Origin: Corallococcus sp. AS-1-6
Lineage (GTDB): Bacteria > Myxococcota > Myxococcia > Myxococcales > Myxococcaceae
Length of the DNA stretch: 64,000 nt
Assembly: GCF_020037015.1 (NCBI RefSeq)
Contig: NZ_JAIQDE010000039.1
Coordinates: 1 to 64,000 of the forward strand
Reading direction: 5' to 3'
Under the pieces are notes generated by a model, which ran no database searches, was not told the DNA's origin, and saw only the letters and a program-made list of their open reading frames with translations. A program made the translations under genes and the position numbers. Each line of letters starts with the position of its first letter. Position 1 is the first letter of the stretch. Below, one piece after another: positions 23,366 to 32,516 of the stretch.

Positions 23366-25741
23366 ATGGCCGTACGACAGGGCCAGGACTGGACCTCGCG
23401 CAGGCGCCCCACGCCCGAGGGTGCCTCGTCCATCCAGGCCCTCGACGCCCTGGAGCGCATCTCGGACGCGGTCTTCGCGCTCGACCGCTCCTGGCGCTTC
23501 ACCTACCTCAACGCGAGCAGCGAGTGGCTGCTGCGCCGCCCGCGCGAGGAGCTCCTCGGGCACAACGTGTGGGACGAGTTCCCCGAGGCGCGCGGCTCCG
23601 TGTTCGAGCAGGAGTACCAGCGGGCGCTCACGCAGCAGGTCCACGTCGCGTTCGAGGCCTACTACGCCCCCCACGATGCCTGGCTGGACGTGCGCGCGTA
23701 CCCCTCCTCGGGAGGCCTCACCGTCACCTTCCGGGATGTCAGCGCCCGCGTCCGCGCCGAGCATGCGCGGCACGAGTCGGAGAAGTTCCTGCGCGCCACG
23801 CTCGACTCGCTGTCCACGCACATCGCCATCCTGGATGGCCAGGGCGCCATCCTCGCCGTCAACGCCGCCTGGAGGCGCTTCGCGCGCGACAACGGCTGTC
23901 AGGACGCGGACCGCCGCTGCGGCGTGGGCGCGAACTACCTGCGGGTGACGGAGGCCGCGCGCGGCGCGAACGCCAGGGAGGCGGCCTCCGTGGCCCAGGG
24001 CATCCGCGACATCCTCGCGGGCCACCGCGAGTCGTTCCTCCTGGACTACCCGTGCCACGAGCCCGGAGGAGGCAAGCGGCGCTGGTTCCTGCTGCGCGCC
24101 ACGCGCTTCATCGGGTCAGGCCCCATGCGCGTGGTGGTGGCCCACGAGGACATCACCGCCCGCCACGAAGCCGACGAGGCTCGCAACCGGCTGGCGCGGG
24201 AGGAGGCCGCCCGCGAGGAGGCGGAGGCCGCGCGCGAACGGATGAACGCGGTGCTCGAGCGCATCACCGACGGCTTCGCCGCGTTCGACCGGGACGGGCG
24301 CTTCACCTACGTGAACCGGCCCGCCGAGGCCCACTTCGGCCTCCAGCGCGAGGTGCTGCTGGGCCGGCGGCTGGAGGACGTCTTCTCCATCGACCACGGC
24401 CCGGCCATGGCGGCCCTGGTGCGCCGGGCCTCCGCGGCGCAGCACCCCGTGGAGGAGGAGCAGCCCTCGGTCGTGGACAACCGCTGGCTGCGCGTCGTGG
24501 CGTACCCGTCCCCGGAGGGGCTCTCCGTCTACTTCCGCGACATCACGGAGAAGCGGCGCGTGGAGCTGTGGGGCCGCTTCCTCTCCGACATGGGCGCCGC
24601 CAGCACGCGCTCCCTGGACTGCGGGGAGGTGGTCCGCACCGTGGTGACGCTCGCGGTGCCCACGCTCGCGGACGGCTGCGCCATCGCCACGCGGGGCGGC
24701 TGCCCGGAAGAGGGCCCCTCCACCGAGGTCACCGCCGTGACGCCCGAGCTGGCGGACGCGCTGCGAGCGGCGTGCGTCCCCGGGGCCCCAAGCGCCCTGG
24801 GACGGACCGTGGCGCGGGCGGTGCACACGGGGGCGGGCGTGCTGCTGTCAGGGCCCGCCGCGGACAGCCCCGGCGTGGAGTCCGCGGTGGCCGTGCCGCT
24901 GGCCTTCCAGGGCCACTCCCTGGGGGAGCTGCTGCTGGTGTCCACGCACACGGGCCTGCGCTACGGCCAGGAGAGCCTCCCCCTGGTGGAGGAGCTGGCG
25001 CGGCGGACTGCGCTGGCGCTGGAGAACGCGCGGCTGTACCGCACCGCGAAGCAGGCCGTCGCCGCGAGAGACGAGACGCTGGGCATCGTCTCCCATGACC
25101 TGCGCGCGCCGCTGAACACCATCTCCCTGCTGTCCCGCTCCGCGGAGCGCAGCCTGAGCCGGACGCACGAAGAGGCGAGCGCCACGGAGGCCCTGCGCAA
25201 GGTCCGCCTCGTGGTGGGCAACATGGAGGGGCTCATCGACGACCTGCTGGAGGTGGCGCGGGTGGAGTCGGGGCACACGCTGCTGGATCTGGAGCCGCTG
25301 GACGTGCCCCCGCTGCTCCACCAGGTGCAGGCCCTGAACGAGCTCCTGGCGGCGGACAAGGCGCTGCGGCTCGACGTGGAGACCGGGCCGGACCTCCCCC
25401 GGGTGCGCGCGGACCGGGCGCGCCTGGTGCGCATCTTCCAGAACCTGGTGGGCAACGCCATCCGCTTCACCCCGGCCGGGGGCCGCATCCTCCTGAAGGC
25501 CGAGCGCCAGGGGGAGCAGGTGTGCTTCCGCGTGGTGGACTCGGGGCCGGGCATCGACACGCGGTCGCTGCCCCACGTGTTCGACCGCTTCTGGCAGGCC
25601 ATCCACACGCGCAAGGCGGGCGCCGGGCTGGGGCTCGCCATCGTCAAGGGGCTGGTGGAGGCCCACGGCGGCCGGGTCTGGGTGGAGAGCCAGCCGGGCC
25701 ACGGCGCCGCGTTCTTCTTCACGCTGCCCGGCACCCCGTGA
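23366..25741 (+). CDS. Multi-PAS/GAF sensor histidine kinase
   Basis: This 791-residue soluble kinase has no membrane segment. In order it carries three PAS domains (about 25-135, 145-265 and 285-400; for example DAVFALDRSWRFTYLNASSE and GFAAFDRDGRFTYVNRPAEA), a GAF domain (about 410-560), a HisKA dimer/phosphoacceptor region with His577 in GIVSHDLRAPLN, and a HATPase domain (N box FQNLVGNAIRFT, G boxes DSGPGIDTRSL and GAGLGLAIVKGL). No receiver domain and no adjacent response-regulator gene are present, so it is an orphan kinase, as is common in myxobacteria. The ATG at 23366 lies nine bases after GGAGGG; a GTG at 23318 and an ATG at 23357 are alternatives. The signal is unknown. Confidence 0.92.
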   Translation: MAVRQGQDWTSRRRPTPEGASSIQALDALERISDAVFALDRSWRFTYLNASSEWLLRRPREELLGHNVWDEFPEARGSVFEQEYQRALTQQVHVAFEAYYAPHDAWLDVRAYPSSGGLTVTFRDVSARVRAEHARHESEKFLRATLDSLSTHIAILDGQGAILAVNAAWRRFARDNGCQDADRRCGVGANYLRVTEAARGANAREAASVAQGIRDILAGHRESFLLDYPCHEPGGGKRRWFLLRATRFIGSGPMRVVVAHEDITARHEADEARNRLAREEAAREEAEAARERMNAVLERITDGFAAFDRDGRFTYVNRPAEAHFGLQREVLLGRRLEDVFSIDHGPAMAALVRRASAAQHPVEEEQPSVVDNRWLRVVAYPSPEGLSVYFRDITEKRRVELWGRFLSDMGAASTRSLDCGEVVRTVVTLAVPTLADGCAIATRGGCPEEGPSTEVTAVTPELADALRAACVPGAPSALGRTVARAVHTGAGVLLSGPAADSPGVESAVAVPLAFQGHSLGELLLVSTHTGLRYGQESLPLVEELARRTALALENARLYRTAKQAVAARDETLGIVSHDLRAPLNTISLLSRSAERSLSRTHEEASATEALRKVRLVVGNMEGLIDDLLEVARVESGHTLLDLEPLDVPPLLHQVQALNELLAADKALRLDVETGPDLPRVRADRARLVRIFQNLVGNAIRFTPAGGRILLKAERQGEQVCFRVVDSGPGIDTRSLPHVFDRFWQAIHTRKAGAGLGLAIVKGLVEAHGGRVWVESQPGHGAAFFFTLPGTP

Positions 25742-25770
25742 CGCCCCTCCCCGGGCGCGGGCCCGGGTCT

Positions 25771-25823
25771 AGTATGGGGCCATGCACTTCGACGGCGCCC
25801 TGCCCGCCTCCCGCCAGGCCTGA
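25771..25823 (+). other. Candidate leaderless 13-codon leader ORF before pabC
   Basis: TAGTAT at 25771-25776 is followed after five bases by an ATG at 25782. That opens a 13-codon frame, MHFDGALPASRQA, ending in TGA at 25821-25823, two bases before the pabC ATG. pabC has no ribosome site of its own. This fits translation of pabC by reinitiation or coupling after a leaderless mini-ORF, but chance cannot be excluded. Confidence 0.4.
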
Positions 25824-25825
25824 AC

Positions 25826-26650
25826 ATGTTCTCCACCGTCTCCGTCGATGGCGTCGTCCAGCGCTGGGAGGACCTGCGCCTGCACGACTTCTCCCAGGGC
25901 TTCTTCTTCGGCGCGGGCTTCTTCACCACCTTCCGCATCGACGCGGGGCAGCCGAGGTTCCTCGCGCGGCACCTGTCCCGCCTGCGCGGGAGCCTGGACG
26001 CGTTCCCCACCGCCGTGCGCGCCCCGGCCCCCGCGCTCCTGCGCGAGGACGCCGTGCGGGAGGCCCTGGGCCGCTGCCTCGCCGCGGAGCCGGCGATGGG
26101 GCCCCGCTTCACCGGCGTGGGCAAGCTCGCGGTCAGCGACGGCCACGTGCTGTGCACCTTCCGTCCGTTCCCCGCGGAGCTGGAAGCCCTGCACCGGCAG
26201 GGCCGCGAGCTGGAAGGCGTGGAGGCCAGGGCCTACCGGCGCGCGGAGCGCACGGTGAACCACAAGGGCCTGTCGTACTTCCGCCAGCACGCGCTGCTGC
26301 CGTGGCTGCCCGTGCTCACCAACGAGGCGGAGGAGGTCTGCGAGCTGCCCACCGCCAACCTCTTCGTGCAGGTGGACGGCGCGCTCGTCACCCCGCCGCT
26401 GTCCGCGCCGTGCCTGCCGGGCATCTCCCGCGCGGTGCTGCTGGCCATGGCGTCCGTGGAGGGCCTGCCGGTGGTGGAGCGCGTGCTGCCGCTGGCGGAC
26501 CTGGCCCGGGCGCAGGCGTGCTTCTACAGCAACGCGGTGGCGCTGGCCGTGGGCGTCCCCCGGCTGCTGGGCCGGGAGCTCCCGGACAGCCTGCGGCTCG
26601 CGGAGCGGGCCCGCGCCGCGCTCGAGGCCCGGGCCATTCGCGAGGGCTGA
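25826..26650 (+). CDS. pabC: Aminotransferase class IV, probable aminodeoxychorismate lyase
   Basis: This 274-residue PLP enzyme has the class IV fold. The PLP lysine is in ERTVNHKGLSYFRQ, the cofactor and substrate loop is CELPTANLFVQVDGALVTPP, and APCLPGISRAVLL is the conserved C-terminal signature. Length and motifs best fit PabC, which converts 4-amino-4-deoxychorismate to p-aminobenzoate for folate; D-amino-acid or branched-chain transaminases are possible alternatives. No pabA/pabB gene is adjacent. The start at 25826 lies two bases after a short leader ORF. The following RBBP9-like gene may be cotranscribed. Confidence 0.8.
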   Translation: MFSTVSVDGVVQRWEDLRLHDFSQGFFFGAGFFTTFRIDAGQPRFLARHLSRLRGSLDAFPTAVRAPAPALLREDAVREALGRCLAAEPAMGPRFTGVGKLAVSDGHVLCTFRPFPAELEALHRQGRELEGVEARAYRRAERTVNHKGLSYFRQHALLPWLPVLTNEAEEVCELPTANLFVQVDGALVTPPLSAPCLPGISRAVLLAMASVEGLPVVERVLPLADLARAQACFYSNAVALAVGVPRLLGRELPDSLRLAERARAALEARAIREG

Positions 26651-26672
26651 GCCCGTGGCACACTTGGCGGCC

Positions 26673-27245
26673 ATGACGACCCGCTCGCTCATCATGGTCC
26701 CCCGCTGGGCTGGAAGCCCCGACACGGACTTCTACCCCTGGCTCACCGCGAAGCTGCGCACGCCGCCCCTCTTCGACACCGTCCGCGCGCTGGACATGCC
26801 CACGCCGGGCGCGCCCACCGTGGACGGCTGGGTGTCCACGCTCGCCAGGGAAGCGGGCCCCGTGCCCGCGCCCTCCACCGTGTTCCTGGGCCACAGCGTC
26901 GGCTGTCAGGCCGTGATGCGCTACCTGTCCGCGCTGCCTCAGGGCCACACCGTGGAGGGCGCCATCTTCGTCGCGGGCTGGTTCGAGGTCGACACGCCCT
27001 GGGACACGCTGCGGCCGTGGCTGGACACGCCCATGGACTTCGAGCGGATCCGCGCCGCGCTCCGCCGCTGCGTCGTGCTGCTGTCGGACTCCGACCCCTT
27101 CACGTCCGACTTCCGCCGCAACACGCGCCTCTTCGAGGAGCGGCTGGGCGCGGAGGTGCGCGTCGTCCCCGGGGGACGGCACTTCAACAACCCCCAGGAG
27201 CCCGCCGTGCTGGCCGCGCTCCAGGAGCGCTTCGGGGCGCGCTGA
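26673..27245 (+). CDS. RBBP9/YdeN family alpha/beta hydrolase
   Basis: This 190-residue protein has the short RBBP9-like serine-hydrolase fold. SLIMVPRWAGSPDTDFYPWL is the first strand and loop, VFLGHSVGCQAVMRYL is the nucleophile elbow (GHSVG), and the catalytic Asp and His are in LLSDSDPFTS and GGRHFNN. It is cytoplasmic. The ATG at 26673 is preferred over an in-frame GTG at 26655. It lies 22 bases after pabC on the same strand. Substrate unknown. Confidence 0.88.
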   Translation: MTTRSLIMVPRWAGSPDTDFYPWLTAKLRTPPLFDTVRALDMPTPGAPTVDGWVSTLAREAGPVPAPSTVFLGHSVGCQAVMRYLSALPQGHTVEGAIFVAGWFEVDTPWDTLRPWLDTPMDFERIRAALRRCVVLLSDSDPFTSDFRRNTRLFEERLGAEVRVVPGGRHFNNPQEPAVLAALQERFGAR

Positions 27246-27342
27246 GCCGCCGGCCGGGCAGGCGCCGGACATGGCAAACGCCCTGTCCACCCCCATCTTG
27301 GGAGGACATCGAAGGACTTCCTCCAACGACAGGGGGCTCGAC

Positions 27343-27516
27343 ATGGAGACGAAGAAGCCAGACGAGAAGCAGGTCCAGCGCCAGGGCCTGAGCGAGGACG
27401 AGCGCCTGCGGCACAAGGGCGGCGGCCGCGAGGCCGAGGCCGACCGGCACGCGGGCCCGAAGCCCGAGGGCAACGGCGGCACGGGGCAGCCCGCCGCGTT
27501 CCCGGAGCACCACTGA
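27343..27516 (+). CDS. Small hydrophilic protein (57 aa)
   Basis: This short protein, METKKPDEKQVQRQGLSEDE at the start, is very rich in Lys, Glu, Gly and Gln and should be disordered. It ends PAAFPEHH. A GGGGG stretch lies a few bases before the ATG, so the start is plausible. No domain is recognised; its composition resembles stress-induced hydrophilins. Evidence is codon use and the ribosome site only. Confidence 0.5.
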   Translation: METKKPDEKQVQRQGLSEDERLRHKGGGREAEADRHAGPKPEGNGGTGQPAAFPEHH

Positions 27517-27594
27517 CGCCGGGCGCGCCGCCGGGTTCCACGCGACGCCTCGAAGGAGCTTTCGCGGGGGCCGGGAGCCATTAACCTGGGGGGC

Positions 27595-28062
27595 ATGTCC
27601 GCTCCCGCTCCCTTCGTCTCCCGCGTCCCCTTCGAGGCCGCCCACCCGAAGACCCTGGCCGTGTACTGCTCGGACGGGCGCTTCACCGAGGCCGTGGAGG
27701 ACCTGGCCCGCCACCTGGGCCACCCGCGCATCGACACGCTCACGATTCCTGGCGGTCCCGCGCTCCTCAACCGCTGGGCGTCGGACTACCTGGAGAGCGA
27801 GGGCTTCACGAAGGCCGCCCGCTTCCTCATCGAGGGGCATCACATCGAGGACGTGCTGCTGCTGGCGCACGCGGGGTGCGGCTACTACCACGCGAAGCAC
27901 AGCGCGCTGGGGCCGGACATCGCGGTGGAGCAGCAGTTGAAGGACCTGCACTTCGGCGCGAAGGAGCTCCAGACGGCGTACCCGCACCTGCGCATCCACC
28001 TCTACTACGTGCGCCCCCACGGGAAGACCCTCGAGTTCGAGCCCATCCCCCGCGAGGGCTGA
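27595..28062 (+). CDS. Beta-carbonic-anhydrase-like protein
   Basis: This 155-residue protein keeps the zinc-binding pattern of beta-carbonic anhydrases: Cys25 in VYCSDGRF, and His92 and Cys95 in AHAGCGYYHAK. Asp27/Arg29 form the usual catalytic dyad. It is shorter than classical enzymes (about 200 residues) and may belong to a divergent clade, so hydration activity is likely but unproven. The start is preceded by TAACCT seven bases upstream and no ribosome site, as for a leaderless transcript. The MFS exporter gene follows in the same direction. Confidence 0.8.
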   Translation: MSAPAPFVSRVPFEAAHPKTLAVYCSDGRFTEAVEDLARHLGHPRIDTLTIPGGPALLNRWASDYLESEGFTKAARFLIEGHHIEDVLLLAHAGCGYYHAKHSALGPDIAVEQQLKDLHFGAKELQTAYPHLRIHLYYVRPHGKTLEFEPIPREG

Positions 28063-28104
28063 GCCCGAAGCGACAGGCGTCCGCCGACCTGATACGGGAC
28101 GCCC

Positions 28105-29301
28105 GTGAAGACACCCAACGCAGGCAGGGCGCTCCTGGCGTTGTCCCTGGGAGGCTTTGGCATCGGGACGACCGAGTTCGCCACCATGGGCATCCTCCCG
28201 AGGATCGCGAGCGGGCTCGGGACGACGATTCCCCGGAGCGGACACGTCATCGCCGCCTATGCGCTGGGCGTGGTCGTGGGGGCGCCGCTGGTCGCCATCG
28301 TGACGGCGCGGATGTCGCGCCGGGCGCTGCTGCGGGTGTTGATGGTGGCGTTCACGCTGGGCAACACGGCCTCGGCGCTGGCGCCCACGATTGAAACGCT
28401 CATCGCGGCCCGGTTCATCGCGGGCCTGCCGCACGGGGCCTACTTCGGCGTGGGCTCCGTCGTGGGCGCGGAGCTGCTGGGGCCCGGGCGCAAGGGGCGC
28501 GCGGTGGCGCTGATCATGGCCGGACTGACGGTCGCCAACATCGTCGGCGTCCCGGCGGCGACGTTCCTGGGGCAGCAGGTGGGCTGGCGCAGCACGTTCC
28601 TGCTGGTCGGTGCCATCGGGCTGGTGACGCTCGTGGCCCACTGGCTGTGGGTGCCGCACGTGGCGACGCTGGGAGGCAGCAGCATCCGGCAGGAGCTGTC
28701 CGCGCTGAAAGAGCCGCAGGTGTGGTGGACGTCGCTGGTGGGCGCGGTGGGCTTCGGAGGGCTGTTCGCGGTCTACAGCTACATCGCGCCGACGCTGACG
28801 CTCGTGTCGGGGCTGCCCGAGTCGGCGCTGCCGTGGGTGCTCGCGCTGTTCGGCGTGGGCATGACGGTGGGGGCGATGCTGGGCGGACGTCTGACGGACC
28901 ATTCCGTGTCGCTCGCGATGTGGGTGGGGTTCGGCGCGACGACGCTGGTGATGGGCCTGTTCGCGCTCACGGCGCGGTCGCCGTGGGCAGCGGTCCCGCT
29001 GGTGTTCCTCATTGGCATCGCGGCGCAGTTCCTCGCGCCGGCGGTGCAGGTGCGGCTCATGGAGGCCTCGCCCGGTGCGCCCTCCCTGGCCGCGTCGATG
29101 TCCCACTCCGCCCTGAACATCGCCAATGCCGCGGGAGCGTGGCTGGGCGGACTGGTCATCGCGGCAGGGTATGGCTACCTCGCGCCGGCCTGGGCCGCCG
29201 TCGCGCTCACGCTGCTCGGAGCCGCCCTCTTCGCGGTCGCGAACCGCGCCAGCGGCCGTCCCGCGCAGGCACAAGCCAAGCACGCATCAAGTCCTGCTTG
29301 A
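28105..29301 (+). CDS. MFS transporter, AraJ/YdhP-like
   Basis: This 398-residue protein has about 12 membrane segments. LALSLGGFGIGTTEFATMGI in TM1 and ARFIAGLPHGAYFGVG in TM4 are hallmarks of the AraJ/YdhP/ChlR efflux group. The GTG start lies six bases after TACGGG and has no ribosome site. The end (QAKHASSPA) runs directly into the decayed transposase, so the final residues may have been altered by that insertion. Likely drug, sugar or amino-acid efflux; substrate unknown. Confidence 0.87.
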   Translation: MKTPNAGRALLALSLGGFGIGTTEFATMGILPRIASGLGTTIPRSGHVIAAYALGVVVGAPLVAIVTARMSRRALLRVLMVAFTLGNTASALAPTIETLIAARFIAGLPHGAYFGVGSVVGAELLGPGRKGRAVALIMAGLTVANIVGVPAATFLGQQVGWRSTFLLVGAIGLVTLVAHWLWVPHVATLGGSSIRQELSALKEPQVWWTSLVGAVGFGGLFAVYSYIAPTLTLVSGLPESALPWVLALFGVGMTVGAMLGGRLTDHSVSLAMWVGFGATTLVMGLFALTARSPWAAVPLVFLIGIAAQFLAPAVQVRLMEASPGAPSLAASMSHSALNIANAAGAWLGGLVIAAGYGYLAPAWAAVALTLLGAALFAVANRASGRPAQAQAKHASSPA

Positions 29302-29958
29302 AGGTTGCGCGGGTGGCGCTGGCGGTGGCCGAGCAAGCACTCCCGCGCCATGGCTCCAAGTACAGCCGCCACGACTTCCCCTGCCTCGATTGACAGCGTG
29401 CCTGCGGGTTCAGCGCGTCTACCGCTTGGACCTCAGAGGTACGGGAGTGCTGCCCGTTGAGCATGAAGTCTGTGTCAGGTGCTGGGTCTCAAGGGTGCTC
29501 CGGACCACACGACGCTCTGGCGAGCACAACGTCGGTTCCCACCACCGCGGTTGGGGCGCCTGTTGGATGAAGCCGTCCGCATGGCGGGGCGCGCGGGCTT
29601 GATTCGACTTCAAGACTCGCCTTTGCGCGTGCGCTCACTTCTGGCCCAGGTGGCGGATGTGGGCACACCTGAGAAGTGCAGCAACGGGTGCTCCAAGCCC
29701 AGCACCGCCACTCTTCAAGCATCATCCCATCCAAGTGAAGCCCTGCACCCTTTGCGCGTGCAGACCCCTGAGCGTCGGAGCTTGCTGCTGCACCTTCCCA
29801 GGCGCCTGTACGCCCGGCGTTGGCAGGCCGAGAGCTTCTTCTCCAGCCACAAGCGGCGCTTCGGTGACGCGCTCGCGGGGCGTACCTGGCGGCAACGCGC
29901 CCGCGCAACACTCCTGCACGGCGTGCCGCACAACTGTGCACTCCTCAAGGCCGCCTGA
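29300..29958 (+). pseudogene. Degenerate IS5-like transposase
   Basis: Pieces of a DDE transposase lie in three frames. VALAVAEQALPRHGSKYS (29310-29393) matches an N-terminal domain, and CLRVQRVYRLDLRGT (about 29400-29445) continues in another frame. GAPDHTTLWRAQRRF (about 29490-29535) has the PDHxTLxR motif, and ESFFSSHKRRFGDALAGRTW with HGVPHNCALLKAA (29830-29957) is the C-terminal E region. The central catalytic domain is largely missing. With at least two frameshifts and a deletion it cannot be active. No clear terminal repeats were found. Confidence 0.75.
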
Positions 29959-30039
29959 GGATCGCAACAGAGCAAGCGCCCCGCACCGGATGCCGCTTCC
30001 TGGCCCCACGCCGGAGCATGCCGAGCACCGAAGAGGCGC

Positions 30040-30777
30040 TCAGCGCGGCCCACCCTCACGGGTCGCTACGTCTTGGAGCCCGCTCCGCATCGCATCCAGC
30101 AATGACGGCGGATCGCCCACGCGGAAGGCCTGGAGCCCCGCTTCGAAGTCGGCGCGAGCACCCGCGGCATCACCGCGCTGGAGCCGGAGCACGCCCCGCT
30201 CGTGGAGCAGCTCGGGGTCCACCGCTTCGCCCTGCTGGGATGCGAGTGCTTCGGTGAGGTCCTGCTCCGCGGCCTCCGTCCGCCCCGCGCGGGTGCGGCT
30301 CCGGGCCCGCTGCTGGAGCAGCCACGGGTTGCCCCGGTCCTCCGCCAGGGCCGCCGTCCAGTCCGCCTCCGCCTCCGCGAACCGGCCCAGCGCTTCGAGC
30401 GACTGCGCGCGCTTCATGTGCAGCACCAGCGCCTTGCGGAACCCCGCGGCCTCCACCTGCGTGAAGCCCTCCACCGCCTCCGCGTGCCTGCCCAGCCGGG
30501 CGAGCGTGAGCGCCCGGTGGTAGCGCGTGGCCACGTGGCCGGGCGCCAGCTCCAGCACCCGGTCGAACCAGGGCAGCGCCTCCGCCGGCTGGCCGCCCCA
30601 CACCCCGAGCGTCAGCCCCACCTCCACCAGCACCCGCACCTGCGTCGGATGCGCCTCCGCCAGCGTCCGCGCCAGCGCGAGCGCCGACGTGTAACGGCCC
30701 CCCCGGCGCAGGCGGTCCACCTCGCGCAGGGGCTCGGAGAGCTCCGGGGGCCACGCCTGTCGTCCGTTGCGTTCCAT
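30040..30777 (-). CDS. Tetratricopeptide-repeat protein
   Basis: This 245-residue protein is made of helical TPR units without a signal peptide: RYTSALALARTLAEAHPTQV, EALPWFDRVLELAPGHVATR, HAEAVEGFTQVEAAGFRKAL, RFAEAEADWTAALAEDRGNP and RTEAAEQDLTEALASQQGEA are successive repeats. It is likely a cytoplasmic scaffold. The ATG at 30777 (MERNGRQAW) is chosen because the longer frame upstream lacks TPR character. It diverges from the methyltransferase gene by 96 bases. Partner unknown. Confidence 0.85.
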   Translation of the reverse strand: MERNGRQAWPPELSEPLREVDRLRRGGRYTSALALARTLAEAHPTQVRVLVEVGLTLGVWGGQPAEALPWFDRVLELAPGHVATRYHRALTLARLGRHAEAVEGFTQVEAAGFRKALVLHMKRAQSLEALGRFAEAEADWTAALAEDRGNPWLLQQRARSRTRAGRTEAAEQDLTEALASQQGEAVDPELLHERGVLRLQRGDAAGARADFEAGLQAFRVGDPPSLLDAMRSGLQDVATREGGPR

Positions 30778-30873
30778 GTGGGTGGGGGCGGTCGCCCGGC
30801 ATTTCGCAGGCACTTCCCGGGGTGTCAAGGTGGCGACTTGACCCGGGAGCCCGGTCGCGCGAAGAGCGCTGGC

Positions 30874-31587
30874 ATGAAGCCCTGGGAAACAGTGGAGCGA
30901 GCGCAGATGCCGGACGTGGGTGAGGTCGTGCTCGCCCGGCGGGACGAAGAGTACGTGCTGCGAGTGCGCGGCCAGACGTTGATGTCCAGCCGCCAGCATG
31001 GTTCAGAGATGGCCATGGCCGAGGCCGGCTGCGCGAACCTCACGCCGGACGCGCCCGCCCGGGTGCTCGTGGGCGGGCTGGGCTTCGGCTTCACGGTCCG
31101 CGCCGTGCTCGACCGCCTGGGCCCGGGCGCCCGCGTCGTCGTCGCGGAGCTGATGTCCCCGGTCGTGGAGTGGAACCGGGGCGTGCTCGCGCCGCTGGCG
31201 AAGGCTCCGCTGGAGGACCCGCGCGTCACCGTGGTGGAGGGTGACGTGGGCAAGGTGATGCGCAGGCAGCAGGGCGCCTTCGACGCCATCCTGCTCGACG
31301 TGGACAACGGCCCGAAGGCCCTGACCCACCCGGACAACGACAGCCTCTACGACCTCACCGGCGTGTCGCACGCCTTCAACTCCCTGCGCTCCAACGGAAC
31401 GCTGGTGGTGTGGAGCGCCGGGCCCTCGCCCGCGTACGTGAAGCTGTTGGAAGAGGTGGGCTTCTCCGTCCAGCTCCTCCACCCCGCGGCGCACGGCACC
31501 AAGGGGACGCGGCACACCCTCTTCGTCGCCCGGCGCGTGCCCAAGGCGAAGTCGCAGTCGTCGTCCAGGCCGCCGTCCCGGCGCTGA
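30874..31587 (+). CDS. Spermidine-synthase-like methyltransferase
   Basis: This 237-residue protein has the spermidine synthase-type Rossmann core: RVLVGGLGFGFTVRAVLDRL, GARVVVAELMSPVVEWNRG, DVGKVMRRQQGAFDAILLDVD and NGTLVVWSAGPS. The catalytic aspartates of true spermidine synthases are not obviously retained, so another aminopropyl or methyl transfer is possible. The start is within a GAAGAGCG context. The C-terminus is a Lys/Ser/Arg-rich tail (PKAKSQSSSRPPSRR). Cytoplasmic. Confidence 0.82.
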   Translation: MKPWETVERAQMPDVGEVVLARRDEEYVLRVRGQTLMSSRQHGSEMAMAEAGCANLTPDAPARVLVGGLGFGFTVRAVLDRLGPGARVVVAELMSPVVEWNRGVLAPLAKAPLEDPRVTVVEGDVGKVMRRQQGAFDAILLDVDNGPKALTHPDNDSLYDLTGVSHAFNSLRSNGTLVVWSAGPSPAYVKLLEEVGFSVQLLHPAAHGTKGTRHTLFVARRVPKAKSQSSSRPPSRR

Positions 31588-31625
31588 GCCCCACGAGCAT
31601 TCTTCCCCTCCGGAGGTGGCAGCCC

Positions 31626-32453
31626 ATGCGCTGTGTCCGTCTGTTCCTGCTCGCGGTCCTCCTCGTCAGCGGCGTGGGCCATGCCGCTGAAACGGAGCCG
31701 ATGCCTCCGCACGCGACGTTCACGCTGCCGTCGAAGAAGCTCCGGGAAACGCGGCGCATCAACGTCTATACGCCGCCCGGCTACGACGCGGCGAAGGGCG
31801 TGCGCTACCCCGTCCTCTACATGCCCGACGGCGGCGAACAGGAGGACTTCCCGCACGTCGCCACCACGGTGGACACCGCCATCCGCGCAGGGGAGATGCG
31901 GCCCGTCATCCTGGTCGGCATCGAGAACACCGAACGGCGCCGGGACATGACCGGCCCCACGCAGGTCGAGGAGGACAAGAAGATCGCCCCGCGCGTCGGC
32001 GGCTCCGCGGCCTTCCGCGCCTTCCTGCGCGACGAACTGATACCCCACGTCCGCCGCAAGTACCGCGTCACCGACGAGACGGCCATCATCGGCGAGTCGC
32101 TCGCGGGGCTGTTCATCATGGAGACGTTCTTCCTCCAGCCCGGGATGTTCAGCACCGCCATCGCGCTGAGCCCCAGCCTCTGGTGGAACAACGAAGAATG
32201 CGTGCGCAAGGCCGGAGAGCGGCTCAAGGCGAGGCCGAACCTGAAGGCCACGCTCTACATCGCGTCGGCCGGAGACGACGTCGCCTCCGAGGCCGGACGC
32301 CTGGCCGAAGTGCTCCGAGCGAACGCGCCCACGGGATTGCAGTGGAAGTACGACCCCCGGCCCGACCTGCTCCACGCCAACATCTACCGTTCCCTGGAGG
32401 CGAAGGTGCTGAGGGAAGCCTTCGCACCCGCCTCCACCAAGGTCCTCCCTTGA
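31626..32453 (+). CDS. Exported esterase-D-type alpha/beta hydrolase
   Basis: This 275-residue protein has a Sec signal peptide (RLFLLAVLLVSGVGHAAE). RRINVYTPPGYDAAKGVRYP starts the hydrolase fold, AIIGESLAGLFIMETF is the nucleophile elbow (GESLAG), and a C-terminal His in DLLHANIY completes the triad. It fits the esterase D/Fes/IroE group (PF00756). It may hydrolyse carboxyl esters, possibly siderophores; no siderophore synthesis genes are near, so that remains open. The start follows a GGAGG sequence. The gene is on the same strand as the methyltransferase. Confidence 0.88.
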   Translation: MRCVRLFLLAVLLVSGVGHAAETEPMPPHATFTLPSKKLRETRRINVYTPPGYDAAKGVRYPVLYMPDGGEQEDFPHVATTVDTAIRAGEMRPVILVGIENTERRRDMTGPTQVEEDKKIAPRVGGSAAFRAFLRDELIPHVRRKYRVTDETAIIGESLAGLFIMETFFLQPGMFSTAIALSPSLWWNNEECVRKAGERLKARPNLKATLYIASAGDDVASEAGRLAEVLRANAPTGLQWKYDPRPDLLHANIYRSLEAKVLREAFAPASTKVLP

Positions 32454-32516
32454 GCGTGGAGCCAGAAGCGAGGGCCCTCCAGTTGGAACACCAGAGGATG
32501 CAGGGGCTGTCGCCAT

